This document shows, piece by piece, positions 47,695 to 55,969 of a DNA stretch of 64,000 nucleotides (within the stretch, counting starts at the first letter, position 1; each line of letters opens with the position of its first letter). This DNA comes from Planosporangium thailandense (lineage in GTDB: Bacteria; Actinomycetota; Actinomycetes; Mycobacteriales; Micromonosporaceae). The notes under the pieces are model-generated. The model was not told the origin of the DNA. It did not search any database and worked only from the letters and a program-made list of their open reading frames with translations. The stretch lies in NCBI RefSeq assembly GCF_011947195.1, contig NZ_JAATVY010000002.1, forward strand, positions 1 through 64,000, read 5' to 3'. The position numbers and the translations under genes are program-made.

Positions 47695-47773
47695 CAAGAT
47701 CCACCTCGGGTCTGCGTTACGAAGGCCTCGGGGCGATTGAGACTTCAGTAACGCGGACGCCGACAGGATCTTG
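47695..47773. repeat. Nested inverted repeat in a divergent intergenic region
   Basis: Outer arms CAAGATCC (47695-47702) and GGATCTTG (47766-47773) enclose inner arms near GTCTGCGTTACGAAG (47710-47724) and CTTCAGTAACGCGGAC (47743-47758), which pair apart from one mismatch and one bulge. The outer GATCTTG matches the core of the dispersed hairpin family. Confidence 0.6.
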
Positions 47774-47776
47774 GCG

Positions 47777-47839
47777 TTACCCACAGGGTGAGCATGTTTT
47801 CCACAGCGTCTTCCACAGCTGCCGGGCCGGTTATCCACA
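47777..47839 (+). repeat. Cluster of four DnaA-box-like 9-mers
   Basis: TTACCCACA (47777), TTTTCCACA (47797), TCTTCCACA (47809) and the perfect TTATCCACA (47831), all in the same orientation, end 41 bases before the DUF559 gene. No dnaA, dnaN or other origin genes are nearby, so this is not evidently the replication origin. Confidence 0.6.
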
Positions 47840-47879
47840 GGGTGGGCCAGCCCCACGGCCGGCGGTGCACCCTGACCGG

Positions 47880-48770
47880 ATGCCCACCCGAGCCCAGGTT
47901 CCATGGCGACTGCGCGGCACCCCCTTCCGCGGGAGCGTCGCCATCCGCGGCGGTCTGATCACTCGAGCCCGGCTGACCGGATCCGCGTGGCAGCGACTGT
48001 TCCGCGACGTGTACCTGTCCGCCGACACCGTGCTCGACCACCGCATGTGGTGCCGGGCCGCGGCGCTGCTCCTTCCACCGGGCGCGGCGATCGCGCGGAC
48101 GTCGGCCGCCTACCTCCACTTCGCCGACGTGCTGCCCCTGGGACAGCCGCCGGTCGACGTAGCCGTGCCGCGGTCGGTCTCCCTACGTCCCCGGCCCGCG
48201 CTCCGGGTGGAACGCGTGAATCTCCCGGCCAGCGACATCGAACAGCTCGCCGGAATGCCGGTCACCACGGTGCTGCGCACCGCATTCGACCTTGCTCGCA
48301 CCCCGGACCTGGTATCGGGCGTCGTCGCGGTCGACGCCCTGCTCAACACCGGGCACCTCAGCCTCCCGACGCTCATCCGGTACGCCGAGGAACGGCGGCA
48401 CTGGCCGGGAGGCGCGCAGGCCCGGAGGGCGCTACGGCTGGCGGTACCCGGGGCGGAGTCCCCGATGGAGACCAGGCTGCGCCTGATCCTCGTACTCGCC
48501 GGACTGCCGGAGCCGCTCACGCAGTACCCGGTGCCTATGGCGAACGCCCGGCTCGATCTCGCGTACCCGGAGCTCAGGCTCGGCATCGAGTACGACGGGG
48601 ACCACCACCGCGACCGTCGGCAGTTTCAGCGGGACGTCGCCCGACTCAACCGGCTGCGACTGCTCGGCTGGACGGTCCTCCGCTTCACGGCGGACGACGT
48701 GTTCAGAAACCCCGACCGGGTGGCCACGCAGGTACGGGCAGCGCTACGCCCACACGTCCTGGGGAACTGA
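47880..48770 (+). CDS. DUF559 endonuclease-fold protein with AbiEi-like N-terminus
   Basis: 296 residues. The C-terminal 110 residues match the DUF559/Vsr-like nuclease fold: GIEYDGDHHRD (acidic metal site), RQFQRDVARLNRLRLLGWTVLRFT. The N-terminal part resembles the type IV antitoxin AbiEi-like winged domain seen in many actinobacterial DUF559 proteins (GLITRARLTGSAWQRLFRDVYL). Function is unknown; a genuine toxin-antitoxin partner is not adjacent. ATG 47880. Its last 27 bases overlap the 3' end of the convergent mqnE. Confidence 0.8.
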   Translation: MPTRAQVPWRLRGTPFRGSVAIRGGLITRARLTGSAWQRLFRDVYLSADTVLDHRMWCRAAALLLPPGAAIARTSAAYLHFADVLPLGQPPVDVAVPRSVSLRPRPALRVERVNLPASDIEQLAGMPVTTVLRTAFDLARTPDLVSGVVAVDALLNTGHLSLPTLIRYAEERRHWPGGAQARRALRLAVPGAESPMETRLRLILVLAGLPEPLTQYPVPMANARLDLAYPELRLGIEYDGDHHRDRRQFQRDVARLNRLRLLGWTVLRFTADDVFRNPDRVATQVRAALRPHVLGN

Positions 48771-49913
48771 GCGCCGCTCGGCCTGCGGGACCGGCGCGTC
48801 GTACTCGCGGACGACCTCGTACTTGGTGTTGCGCTCGACGGGCCGGAAACCCGCGTCCTGGATGAGCTGCAGCAGGTCCTCGCGGTGCATCGTGTTCGGC
48901 GTGCCGTAGCTGTCGGCGTCGTGCGTGATCTTGTACTCGACGACCGAGCCGTCCAGGTCGTCGACGCCAAAGTTGAGCGACAGCTGGGCCACCGACAGCC
49001 CGTGCATGACCCAGAAGCACTTGACGTGCGGCACGTTGTCGAACAGCAGGCGGGACACGGCGAACGTCTTGAGCGACTCCGCGGGCGACGCCATGGTCGT
49101 CTTCGCCTGGATCCGGTTACGGATCTTGCCGTCCGCCGAGTCCACGAAGTCGTGCTGGTAGCGCAGCGGGATGAAGACCTGGAAGCCGCCGGTCTCGTCC
49201 TGCAGTTCACGCAGTCGCAGCACGTGGTCGACCCGGTGGCGGGGCTCCTCGATGTGGCCGTACAGCATCGTGCACGGGGTCTTCAGGCCCTTCTGGTGCG
49301 CCAGGCGGTGGATCCGCGACCAGTCCTCCCAGTGGGTGTTGTGGTCGACGATCTGCTGGCGGATCTCCCAGTCGAAGATCTCCGCGCCGCCACCGGTCAG
49401 CGACTCCAGCCCGGCGTCGATCAGCTCGTCGAGGATCTGGTCGGCGGGCAGCCCGGAGATCTTCTCGAACCAGTGGATCTCGGTCGCCGTGAAGGCCTTC
49501 AGGTTCACGCCCGGCAGGGCCGCCTTGAGCTCGCGAAGCACGCGGGGGTAGTACTTCCAGGGCAGGGTCGGGTGCAGGCCGTTGACGATGTGCAGCTCGG
49601 TGAGCTGCTCACCCTCCATCTGCTGGGCCAGGCGGACAGCCTCCTCGACGCGCATCGTGTACGCGTCCTTCTCGCCCGGCTTGCGCTGGAACGAGCAGTA
49701 CGCGCAGGACGCCGAGCACACGTTGGTGAGGTTGAGGTGCCGGTTGACGTTGAACATCACCCGGTCGCCGTTCTTCTCGGTCCGCACGTGGTGGGCCAGA
49801 CGCCCCAACCACACCAAATCATCCGATTCGTACAGAGCGATGCCGTCTTCGCGCGTGAGCCGCTCACCCGCGTACACCTTGGCTTCGAGTTCGCGTCGCA
49901 GCCCAGCGTCCAC
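48744..49913 (-). CDS. mqnE: Aminofutalosine synthase
   Basis: Radical SAM enzyme that joins the MqnA product to SAM-derived adenosine to form 6-amino-6-deoxyfutalosine. The C-x3-C-x2-C motif is at Cys66, Cys70 and Cys73 (CSASCAYCSF), with TELHIVNGLHPTLPWKYY and LTGGGAEIFDWEIRQ following. I choose GTG 49913, which has AGGAGG 5 nt upstream; GTG 49916 is adjacent. 389 residues. Its 3' end overlaps the DUF559 gene on the other strand. Confidence 0.94.
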   Translation of the reverse strand: MDAGLRRELEAKVYAGERLTREDGIALYESDDLVWLGRLAHHVRTEKNGDRVMFNVNRHLNLTNVCSASCAYCSFQRKPGEKDAYTMRVEEAVRLAQQMEGEQLTELHIVNGLHPTLPWKYYPRVLRELKAALPGVNLKAFTATEIHWFEKISGLPADQILDELIDAGLESLTGGGAEIFDWEIRQQIVDHNTHWEDWSRIHRLAHQKGLKTPCTMLYGHIEEPRHRVDHVLRLRELQDETGGFQVFIPLRYQHDFVDSADGKIRNRIQAKTTMASPAESLKTFAVSRLLFDNVPHVKCFWVMHGLSVAQLSLNFGVDDLDGSVVEYKITHDADSYGTPNTMHREDLLQLIQDAGFRPVERNTKYEVVREYDAPVPQAERRSVPQDVWA

Positions 49914-50125
49914 CACAACCTCCTGCGTTCCCCCAGAGACCCAAGCCTGGAGCCGGCGTCCCGTAACCGAGCGTACGTCCTCCGATCGGACAGCTCCACG
50001 GGGGAGGTGACATGGTCACTCCGGCCACAAAGTACTGGGATTCACCGCCAAGTTTCGATCTGTTGCCCCGGGGCGGGTTCACAAGCGTCACTGGCTTCAG
50101 GTAGACACCAGTGAGGGGAGGCAGC

Positions 50126-51742
50126 ATGGCACACCATCAGGCACCAACCGGCAGTAAACGCCGTTTCGTATGGTCGGCGGCGATTTGCACTGCACTGTGC
50201 CTGTTAACCCCCCGGCCCGCGTTCGCCGACCCCGTACCCCCGGGAGTGCCCGACGCCGGCTCACGGCCGGTCGCCGGGGGCGCCCTCCAGCCGCCCGGCA
50301 CGTCCCCGAACGGCACCGAGGTCGCCACGGGCGGCACGGCCGCCGCCGCACCTCAGGTAGCCGAGCCCGGACCGCGCGGCCAGGAGATCCTGACCCAGAG
50401 CATCGCTTTGGAGACCGTCGGGCAGCAGCTTCGCAAGTACGACTCCGACCTGGCCGCGGCGCAGGAGACTGTCGAAGCCACCCACGCCGCGTGGACCAGG
50501 GCCACCGACGACCTGGCCGTCCTGCGCGACCAGGTCGGGCAGGAGGCCGGCGAGGCGTACAAGGCCGCGGCAGCGCTCGGCCCGCTCGACCGCTTCGCCA
50601 CCGACCTCCACCAGCTGTCCGTGCTCGCACCCGGACTCGGCCAGCAGCCGGGCGGTCAGGCAACCGCCCGCGAGCTGGAACGCGCCGAGGCGAACGAGCG
50701 CGCGGCCCTCGCGGCGTACCAGACAGCGGCCGACAGAGCCAACCAGCTGACGGGTACGCGCGACAGCGCCAAGGCCGACTACGACAAGCGCAACGCCACA
50801 CTCACCGCGCTGCGCACCGAGAACGCCGCGGCGTACCAGCAGGAGCTGGCGGCCCTCGACACGCAGCAGGCAGCCCTCGGCGCCGGGTTGAACATCGGCA
50901 CCGCGGTCAAGGGCATGGATGCCAACCCGAAAGCGAAGCGGGCCCTACAGCACGCCCTCGACAAGCTGGGGTCGCCGTACGTGTGGGGTGCCGAAGGCCC
51001 CACCACCTTCGACTGCTCCGGGCTCGTGCTGTGGTCGTACACCCGGCCGGACGTCGGCGCCAACCTGCCCCGGGTGGCCAACGACCAGTACTACGCCACC
51101 AGGAGCAAGGAGGTGCCGGTCGACAGCCTGCTGCCGGGCGACCTGCTCTTCTTCGCCACCGACAAGTCGGACTGGCGCACCGTGCACCACGTGGCGATCT
51201 ACGTCGGGAACGGGAAGATGGTCCATGCGCCGACGACCGGTGACGTCGTGAAGGTCTCGCCGGTCTGGTGGTCGGAGTTCTACAAGGCGACGCGGGTCTT
51301 CGACGCCGTACCCGCGCCCGGCACGTCCCCGACCCCGTCGCCGCGTCCCACACCGCCCCCGGCCCCGTCGCCCTCGCCCACACCCACACCCTCGCCGTCG
51401 GGCTCGCGGTCGCCCTCGCCCACCCCCTCGCCGTCGGGTTCACCCTCGCCGTCACCGTCGCCGTCGGACCCGCCGTCGCCGTCGCCGTCACCCACACCCT
51501 CGCCGTCGGACTCGGCCTCGTCCCCCGCGCCGGCGAAGAACCCGCCGCCGAACTCGACACCGGCGGACCCGACGGGTTCGACGTCGCTGAGTCCAACGCC
51601 GAAGCCGTCGTCGAGCCCCTCGACGACGGCATCCGCCCCGACCACGACGTCCAAATCGGCCTCCGCGCCCACGTCGGCCACCGCCTCCGCCTCGCGGTCG
51701 ACCGGAACGTCGCCGACCGGTTCGAACGCCGCGCGACCGTAG
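50126..51742 (+). CDS. Secreted NlpC/P60 peptidoglycan hydrolase
   Basis: 538 residues. Signal peptide about 1-34 (AFA cleavage); a coiled-coil region about 90-260 of the RipA/CwlO-like kind; the NlpC/P60 cysteine peptidase at about 275-395 with Cys297 (TFDCSGLVLW), His355 and His367; then about 140 residues of Ser/Pro/Thr repeats (PSPSPSP) that are probably surface exposed and disordered. It cuts wall peptides and likely functions in division or growth. ATG 50126 has GGGGAGG upstream; an inverted repeat CACTGG/CCAGTG (50089-50113) adjoins that site. Confidence 0.9.
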   Translation: MAHHQAPTGSKRRFVWSAAICTALCLLTPRPAFADPVPPGVPDAGSRPVAGGALQPPGTSPNGTEVATGGTAAAAPQVAEPGPRGQEILTQSIALETVGQQLRKYDSDLAAAQETVEATHAAWTRATDDLAVLRDQVGQEAGEAYKAAAALGPLDRFATDLHQLSVLAPGLGQQPGGQATARELERAEANERAALAAYQTAADRANQLTGTRDSAKADYDKRNATLTALRTENAAAYQQELAALDTQQAALGAGLNIGTAVKGMDANPKAKRALQHALDKLGSPYVWGAEGPTTFDCSGLVLWSYTRPDVGANLPRVANDQYYATRSKEVPVDSLLPGDLLFFATDKSDWRTVHHVAIYVGNGKMVHAPTTGDVVKVSPVWWSEFYKATRVFDAVPAPGTSPTPSPRPTPPPAPSPSPTPTPSPSGSRSPSPTPSPSGSPSPSPSPSDPPSPSPSPTPSPSDSASSPAPAKNPPPNSTPADPTGSTSLSPTPKPSSSPSTTASAPTTTSKSASAPTSATASASRSTGTSPTGSNAARP

Positions 51743-51893
51743 CCGCACGCTCCCCCTCCTGGGTGGTGACCGTGGTAAAGGGGACATCATCCGGAATGCC
51801 GCTCATGCATCACGTGCACCGATGTGCGACCGTGAAGATGGGCAATCTCTGGGGCCGGTACGCCGCCCCGGGGCGTAGGCCTGGGAGGCATAC

Positions 51894-52967
51894 ATGGACG
51901 ATCGGGAAGCTGTGACGGCGCGCGAGGGTCGTACCGCGCTCGACCAGGGGGAGGACGAAGTCCCCCAGGTCGATCACGTGCGCGCTGGTCAGGGGACCGT
52001 CCCCGCCGACCTGCCGACGCGCATACCGGGTCAGAACCGCACCGGAGACACCTGGAACGCGTTCGACCAGCCACGGCGCGAAGAGCAATCCGCGACGCAG
52101 ATCCCTGAGCAGGCGGCCCCCGCCCGGCAGGCCCCGAAACGGGCACGGCCAGTGACGCGGGCGCGGGCATCCGTGCCCGGCGCCGTCCAGCTCACGCCGT
52201 CCGAGCTGGCCGAGGCCGCGCGGCGGAGCAGGCCGGAGCCCCGGACGTACCGGGTCGGCGCGACCGACACGGCAGGTCCGACTCGGGGCGGCGCACCCGG
52301 GCCCGGCGCACCAGCCGAACCGCCGTCGCCACCCGAGCCGGTCTCGCCACCAGCGCCGCCGTCGCCACCCGAGCCGGTCTCGCCACCAGCGCCGCCGTCG
52401 CCACCCGAGCCGGTCTCGCCACCAGCGCCGCCGTCGCCACCCGAGCCGGCCGGACCGCCGCCTGGTCCGTCGCCGTTCCCGTCACCCGCGCCGGTACCCA
52501 CACCGCCTCATCCGGTCCCGCCGGAGCCACCAGCGCCCCAGCCGGAGCCGGGCCCCCCGTACCCGCCACAGCCGCCGGTGCCACCGCCGCCCACGCCGCC
52601 CGGCCCGGCCCCGGTCCCGCCGTTCCCGCCGCCGCCACCTTCGGTCGCGGGCACGACGGCCCAGGCGGCTGCCCCGGCGCCGTCGCTGCCGGCATGGCCG
52701 CCGTCGGTGCTGTCCGGGCCCGCGCAGGGGACGGTGTACGGCAGCAGCGTCGTGACGGGCGAGCCGCCGGTAATGAGCCCGTTGGAGGTTTCCGGCTCGC
52801 TGACCGGCCACATCCTCAGCCAGGGCATCGCCGCGCCCCCGCCGAAGTCCCGTACGACCCGGGTGGTGGTGATCATGACGGTCGTCATGACCGTGGTGGT
52901 GATCACGGGGTTGACGGTCGCGGTGTTCGCCCGCAACGCCCTGCTCGGCATCCTCAAGGGCGGCTGA
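51894..52967 (+). CDS. Proline-rich protein with one C-terminal membrane helix
   Basis: 357 residues of unknown function. A long disordered N-terminal region with extreme Pro content (about 130-280) carries a 12-residue unit PSPPEPVSPPAP three times and partially a fourth; a single helix lies at about 328-350 with a short C-terminal end (ALLGILKGG), so the bulk is cytoplasmic or extracytoplasmic depending on topology. ATG 51894 has GGGAGG upstream. It follows the NlpC/P60 gene after 151 bases. Its end lies in a 31-bp tandem repeat. Confidence 0.7.
   Translation: MDDREAVTAREGRTALDQGEDEVPQVDHVRAGQGTVPADLPTRIPGQNRTGDTWNAFDQPRREEQSATQIPEQAAPARQAPKRARPVTRARASVPGAVQLTPSELAEAARRSRPEPRTYRVGATDTAGPTRGGAPGPGAPAEPPSPPEPVSPPAPPSPPEPVSPPAPPSPPEPVSPPAPPSPPEPAGPPPGPSPFPSPAPVPTPPHPVPPEPPAPQPEPGPPYPPQPPVPPPPTPPGPAPVPPFPPPPPSVAGTTAQAAAPAPSLPAWPPSVLSGPAQGTVYGSSVVTGEPPVMSPLEVSGSLTGHILSQGIAAPPPKSRTTRVVVIMTVVMTVVVITGLTVAVFARNALLGILKGG
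52323..52450 (+). repeat. 36-bp coding tandem repeat
   Basis: Three complete units starting at 52323, 52359 and 52395 and a partial fourth at 52431, nearly identical at the DNA level, each coding 12 residues. The low divergence points to recent slippage or expansion. Confidence 0.85.
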
Positions 52968-53040
52968 AAGGGCGGCTGGGGCGGTTGAAGGACGCCTGAA
53001 GGGCGGCTGGGGCGGTTGAATGACGCCTGAAGGGTGGCTG
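52968..53040 (+). repeat. 31-bp tandem repeat just past a stop codon
   Basis: Units at 52968-52998 and 52999-53029 differ at one base, and a partial third follows to 53040. The first 11 bases of the unit (AAGGGCGGCTG) also form the last codons of the proline-rich protein plus its stop (52956-52966), so the repeat grew from the gene end. Confidence 0.8.
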
Positions 53041-53213
53041 AGCGCACGGGCCGCTCGGCCGCACCGACGTGAGACTCGCCACCGGCGCCCCGGTCGCGGC
53101 CACCCGCCGGCTACTCTTGATCGTTCATGCACGGCACGCGAACGCGGCGTGCCCGGGCGCCGACCGGCCAGAGCCGGAGAGGAGCGCCCCGCTCCCACTC
53201 CGGAAGGTCTCAC

Positions 53214-54551
53214 TTGTCCGCTGACTTCAGCGCGTACCCCTCCATGTTCGATGCCCCGGTCGACCTCGACGTCGACCAGGCGACGTTCGCGACCCTCGGC
53301 CTGCCCGGCGCCCTCGTCCGGGCGCTCGCCGCGGACGGGATCGTCAGCCCGTTCCCGATCCAGCAGGCGGCGATCCCGGACGCCCTCGCCGGACGCGACC
53401 TGCTCGGCCGGGGCCAGACCGGCTCCGGCAAGACGCTCGCGTTCGGACTGCCGCTGCTCGCGCGCCTGGCGCAGACCGGTCAGCCTTCGCCCCACCGCCC
53501 GAAGGCGCTCGTCCTCGTGCCCACCCGCGAGCTGGCCATGCAGGTCAGCGACGTCCTGGCACCGCTGGGCCGGTCGATCGGCCTGCGACTGATGACGGCC
53601 TTCGGCGGCGCGCCGTACGACCGGCAACTGTTCGCCCTCGAACGCGGCGTCGACGTCATGGTCGCCACGCCGGGTCGGCTGGGCGACCTGATCCGCCGCG
53701 GTGCGTGCTCGCTGGCGGCGATCGAGGTCACCGTGATCGACGAGGCCGACCAGATGGCCGACATGGGCTTCCTGCCCGAGGTCACCGAACTGCTCGCGCA
53801 GACCCCGTCCGATGGCCAGCGCCTGCTGTTCTCGGCCACGCTGGACAACGACGTGGACAAGCTCGTCGAGCGCTTCCTGACCGATCCGGTCACCCACGCC
53901 GTGGCGCCGGCGGTCGCCGCCGTCGACACGATGGAACACCACCTGCTGCACATCCCGGCGCAGCAGAAGTTCGCCGTCACGGCGGCGATCGCCGCCCGGA
54001 CGGGCCGGACGATCCTGTTCGTGCGGACCCAGCTTGCCGTGGACCGGCTGACCGACCAGCTCACCGAGGTCGGTGTGCGGGCCGGCGGGCTGCACGGAGG
54101 CAAGACCCAGCGGGTACGGACCCGGACGCTGGCCGCCTTCCGGGAAGGCGCCCTCGACGTGCTCGTGGCGACCGACGTCGCGGCGCGGGGCATCCACGTC
54201 GACGGGGTCGACCTCGTCGTGCACGTGGACCCGCCCAAGGATCCCAAGGACTACCTGCACCGGGCCGGCCGCACGGCCCGCGCCGGTGAGGCCGGCACCG
54301 TGGTCACGCTGGTGCTCCCCCGGCAGCGCAAGAGCACCGCCATCATGATGAAGAATGCCGGCATCGAACCCGGCCAGCTACGGGTCCGCCCCGACGATCC
54401 GGAGCTGGCGGAGCTGACCGGCGCGCGGCAGCCCAGCGGCGTGCCGGTCGTGGTGGAGGTGACGCGCCCGCCCAGGCGGCCGTACCACCGCACCGGCCCT
54501 CGGGACCGGGCGCGCCCCGCCCGCCATGCGGGCGGTGCACCACGTCGCTAA
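53214..54551 (+). CDS. DEAD-box ATP-dependent RNA helicase
   Basis: 445 residues. Motifs in order: Q motif PFPIQQAAIPDALAGRD, Walker A GQTGSGKT, PTREL, DEAD in VIDEADQMADM, SAT, ATDVAARGIHVDGVDLVVH and the late HRAGRTARAG. Likely unwinds RNA in ribosome assembly or decay. I favour TTG 53214, with GGAAGG 6 nt upstream and a natural N-terminus LSADFSAYPSMFD; ATG 53127 would add 29 basic residues unlike the family. The last residues are a basic tail, RPPRRPYHRTGPRDRARP. Confidence 0.9.
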   Translation: MSADFSAYPSMFDAPVDLDVDQATFATLGLPGALVRALAADGIVSPFPIQQAAIPDALAGRDLLGRGQTGSGKTLAFGLPLLARLAQTGQPSPHRPKALVLVPTRELAMQVSDVLAPLGRSIGLRLMTAFGGAPYDRQLFALERGVDVMVATPGRLGDLIRRGACSLAAIEVTVIDEADQMADMGFLPEVTELLAQTPSDGQRLLFSATLDNDVDKLVERFLTDPVTHAVAPAVAAVDTMEHHLLHIPAQQKFAVTAAIAARTGRTILFVRTQLAVDRLTDQLTEVGVRAGGLHGGKTQRVRTRTLAAFREGALDVLVATDVAARGIHVDGVDLVVHVDPPKDPKDYLHRAGRTARAGEAGTVVTLVLPRQRKSTAIMMKNAGIEPGQLRVRPDDPELAELTGARQPSGVPVVVEVTRPPRRPYHRTGPRDRARPARHAGGAPRR

Positions 54552-54554
54552 CCT
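54549..54554 (+). promoter_or_regulatory. Candidate -10 box inside the helicase 3' end
   Basis: TAACCT ends 7 nt before ATG 54562, lies over the helicase stop codon, and no Shine-Dalgarno site is present: leaderless pattern. Confidence 0.45.
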
Positions 54555-54561
54555 GTCGGGC

Positions 54562-55155
54562 ATGACTGTGCTGCCACGGACGCTGCTGTGGCAGCGCACC
54601 GACGTGCACGGAGCCGAGCACGTCGTCTTCGACGACCGGCGCGGGCTGACCGCGCGCGGCGTCGCGCTCGCCGCCGGGCCCGTGCCGTACGAGTGCAGGT
54701 ACGAACTGGACACCTCCCCGGGCTGGCTCACCACCCGCTTCGACGCGGTGGCCGAGGGCGGCGGCTGGCAGCGCAAGCTGCACATGGAGCGGGTCGACGG
54801 GCGGTGGCGGGTGACCGCCTCCGAGCTGGGCGACCTCACGGCGGCCGGTCAGCCCAACGCGCTGCAACCGGGCGCCGAGGACCCGGACCTGCTGGTGGAC
54901 GTGCTCGACATCGACCTGCAGAACTCGCCGTTGACCAACACGTTGCCGCTGCGCCGCCTCGGATTGATCACCGGTACGGTCGAGATCGTCGCCGCCTGGG
55001 TGCTGCTGCCGAGCCTGACGGTGATCGCGAACGCGCAGACCTACACCGCGTTGGGGCCCGGCCGGGTGCGGTACGCGTCGGGCTCGTTCACCGCCGACCT
55101 CGAGCTTGACGAGGACGGGTACGTCGTCCGGTATCCCGGGCTCGCCACGCGCTAG
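54562..55155 (+). CDS. Putative glycolipid-binding domain protein
   Basis: 197 residues resembling the putative glycolipid-binding family (former DUF1089): LWQRTDVHGAEHVVF, PYECRYELDTSPGWLTTRFDA and YVVRYPGLATR are characteristic. Likely a beta-rich cytoplasmic protein; role unknown. ATG 54562 is leaderless by pattern. Its stop overlaps the convergent Lrp gene by 4 bases. Confidence 0.82.
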   Translation: MTVLPRTLLWQRTDVHGAEHVVFDDRRGLTARGVALAAGPVPYECRYELDTSPGWLTTRFDAVAEGGGWQRKLHMERVDGRWRVTASELGDLTAAGQPNALQPGAEDPDLLVDVLDIDLQNSPLTNTLPLRRLGLITGTVEIVAAWVLLPSLTVIANAQTYTALGPGRVRYASGSFTADLELDEDGYVVRYPGLATR

Positions 55156-55610
55156 GACGGCTCCCGGGTGGCCTGGGGGCGTCCCTCCCACTTCGTCGAC
55201 AGCGCGACGGCGGTACGGGTACGCGCGATGCCGGGCGTGCGGTTGAGCCGCACGATCAGGTGCTCCAGCTCGGTGATCGTGCCAACCCTGGCCTTGAGCA
55301 GGAAAGACTCTTCGCCTGCCATGAAGTAGCAGGACTCGATCTCCGGCATGTCCCGTACGGTGTCGAGCACGTCGTCGATGTCGCCGCTGCTGCTGTCCTG
55401 CACGACCCCGATCAGCGCGGTCACCCCGAGCCCCACGGCCTCCGGGTCCACGTCGGCGTGGTAGCCGCGTACCACCCCCGACGCCTCCAGCTTTCCCACG
55501 CGTTCGTGCACCGCGGGGGCGGACAGCCCGACCTGGCGCGCGAGCTCGGCGTACGACAGCCGGGCGTTACCGCGGAGTAGTTCGACGAGTTGCCGGTCGA
55601 TTGCGTCCAC
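55152..55610 (-). CDS. Lrp/AsnC-family transcriptional regulator
   Basis: 152 residues: N-terminal helix-turn-helix (LRGNARLSYAELARQVGLS, then APAVHERVGKLEASGVV) and C-terminal RAM ligand domain (about 65-140). It probably responds to an amino acid or similar metabolite. GTG 55610 is preceded at 6 nt by TAGGGT and no Shine-Dalgarno site, a leaderless pattern. It is divergent from bldC. Confidence 0.9.
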   Translation of the reverse strand: MDAIDRQLVELLRGNARLSYAELARQVGLSAPAVHERVGKLEASGVVRGYHADVDPEAVGLGVTALIGVVQDSSSGDIDDVLDTVRDMPEIESCYFMAGEESFLLKARVGTITELEHLIVRLNRTPGIARTRTAVALSTKWEGRPQATREPS

Positions 55611-55616
55611 GTCCGT

Positions 55617-55622
55617 ACCCTA
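55617..55622 (-). promoter_or_regulatory. Candidate -10 box of the lrp-like gene
   Basis: TAGGGT on the minus strand, 6 nt before GTG 55610, identical to the box ahead of the aldo/keto reductase gene. Confidence 0.45.
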
Positions 55623-55780
55623 GTCGGTTGCCCGCCGGGTGCTGCGAATTGCTCAACGGGTGCGATTTCTCTGTTTCTCGGACACGACACGCTCGCGGTG
55701 CTCTAATGGGCGTACGTCCCAACGAGGGCTTGACCAGGGGATATCGGGGGCGAAGCCTTCGCAGACGTAAGGAGGGGGCC

Positions 55781-55969
55781 GTGGAGGCGGCAGATCGTCT
55801 ACTCACGCCGGGTGAGGTGGCCGCACTGTTCCGTGTGGATCCGAAGACCGTCACGCGGTGGGCGGCCGCTGGCCGCATCAGCAGCATACGCACACCCGGT
55901 GGGCACCGGCGCTTCCGTGAGTCCGAGGTTCGGGCTCTGCTGGAAGGCGAAGCGGCGCTCAACGCCTAG
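55781..55969 (+). CDS. bldC: BldC-like developmental regulator
   Basis: 62-residue MerR-type winged helix without an effector domain: LLTPGEVAALFRVDPKTVTRWA and AGRISSIRTPGGHRRFRESEV. BldC in Streptomyces delays sporulation by cooperative binding to direct repeats; the homologue here suggests a developing, filamentous relative. GTG 55781 has GGAGGGGG upstream. Its stop overlaps the convergent ubiX by 4 bases. Confidence 0.88.
   Translation: MEAADRLLTPGEVAALFRVDPKTVTRWAAAGRISSIRTPGGHRRFRESEVRALLEGEAALNA

Noticed and set aside
47777-47839. Chromosomal replication origin
   Set aside because: DnaA-box-like sites alone are not enough: dnaA, dnaN, gyrB, recF, rpmH and an AT-rich unwinding region are all absent nearby.
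49914-50125. Cyclic di-AMP (ydaO-type) riboswitch upstream of the NlpC/P60 gene
   Set aside because: Such riboswitches often precede wall hydrolase genes in actinobacteria, but I could not find the conserved core; only a short inverted repeat next to the ribosome binding site is present.
52323-52450. CRISPR array
   Set aside because: The units are contiguous with no unique spacers and lie in frame inside a coding sequence.
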